DNA of 64,000 nucleotides, from contig JACVVK020000147.1 in NCBI GenBank assembly GCA_018292915.2, forward strand, positions 1,224,501 through 1,288,500, read 5' to 3'. Numbering within the stretch: the stretch's first letter is position 1; each line of letters starts with the position of its first letter. The translations under genes were made by a program, and so were the position numbers. Positions 63,250 through 64,000 of this stretch are shown here, piece by piece. This stretch comes from Batillaria attramentaria. Taxonomy: Eukaryota > Mollusca > Gastropoda > Batillariidae. The notes under the pieces were generated by a model. It saw only the letters and a list, made by a program, of their open reading frames with translations, had not been told where the DNA came from and ran no database searches.

Positions 63250-64000
63250 GAGCGGGAGTTCATCGGTTTCAGTCATTGCCGTTTTTATTGATGATGCGAG
63301 TTCGTGAAAACATTGCGGCAGTCATCATCTCTCGGCTTTTCAAGCTGACAGACCGACCAGCAGAACCTCTTAGATTTTCTACCGTGTAAAGGCAAACCAC
63401 GTCATTGTGTGGAACAAGACCATTACGTCAATGTCTTTCATCTTGAAATCACCCATTTTTTCTCATTAAAATGACGTCATGGACTTAATCTGTTGTGCCA
63501 CTGCACGTCATCTTTGGCGGAATACCATGGCCCACAAAGACTTATAAATCTGTAATAGATGTCCCTATAAGACTTCACTTTTAAAACTGAAACAAAGTAA
63601 AAATCAACAACAAAAGTCCACGATTTGGAGTTGTATTTTGTTGCGTTTTCTGGGTGTGTTTTTTTTTTTTTTTTTTTTTTTGGTTTGTTGGTTTGTTTGT
63701 TTTCTTCTTCTTCTTCGTCTTCTTCTTTCTTCTTCATCTTTCTTCTTTCTTCTTCTTCTTCTTCTTAATTGTAAAAAAAAAATCTATACAGCTCCTTTAA
63801 ATGTCCTAAACACTCACTCATTCCTGATGCACGTTGACCTTATTTGGTTGCGTCAGTTCTCCGCTAAGTGCACGCTAAGCACCTGTCAGTGTGTGGGCTT
63901 CGAGATGTTTGGCGCACACTGGGGGCCAAGAACAGTTCATCAGACATCATGCATATTTTATGTGCACCAGCTAACCCATTTGCTGCGCTAAAGGGCTTTC
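63250..64000. other. No exon recognised; TGACGTCA site and T/TTC-rich tract
   Basis: An isolated TGACGTCA lies at 63472-63479. T-rich and (TTC)n 63660-63768. Confidence 0.4.

Overview
The window is eukaryotic nuclear DNA from an animal. A gastropod-like mollusc is my inference, from the style of the SINEs, a possible FREP-like coiled-coil exon and a Ginger1-type transposase. No bacterial operons, rRNA genes or CRISPR arrays are visible. Coding sequence is sparse, split by GT-AG introns, and covers only about 4 kb of 64 kb. The rest is intron or intergenic DNA packed with tRNA-derived SINEs, non-autonomous DNA transposons (MITEs), LINE remnants, satellites and very long dinucleotide runs.

Left end (1-2.8 kb): the 3' part of a Ginger1-type DNA transposon. 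It encodes a Gypsy-like integrase/transposase (zinc finger, DDE core, GPY motif), an in-frame 8-residue repeat array and a C-terminal OTU cysteine-protease domain. A phase-0 intron interrupts the zinc finger. From 4.5 to 5.9 kb on the minus strand lie one or two exons of a gene with a long heptad/14-residue coiled coil preceded by an Ig-like segment. This layout resembles molluscan FREP-type proteins, but no fibrinogen domain is in the window.

12.7-18.3 kb: a seven-exon arylacetamide-deacetylase-like serine hydrolase gene on the plus strand, with an N-terminal signal anchor, HGGGW oxyanion motif, GYSAGGN nucleophile elbow, acid and His. Exon 5 carries a one-base frameshift, so it is either a recent pseudogene or a sequence error. 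Its introns hold several SINE insertions.

19-53 kb: mainly repeats. These include four tRNA-derived SINE families (called A, B, C and D here), many copies with exact target-site duplications; a LINE 3' end; a solo LTR; five MITE types; a 35-bp minisatellite; a nearly perfect 1.19-kb tandem duplication; and a 117-bp satellite array of about 11 units.

53.7 kb to the end: the first coding exon of a MAP-kinase phosphatase (dual-specificity phosphatase with a rhodanese/CDC25-homology domain) on the plus strand. About 10 kb of presumed first intron follows. It contains two copies of a dispersed repeat carrying CRE-like TGACGTCA palindromes, plus more MITEs and SINEs. The host genes found do not form a pathway. 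The main interest is the transposon biology (integrase-OTU protein, resolved insertion sites, nested elements) and the broken hydrolase.
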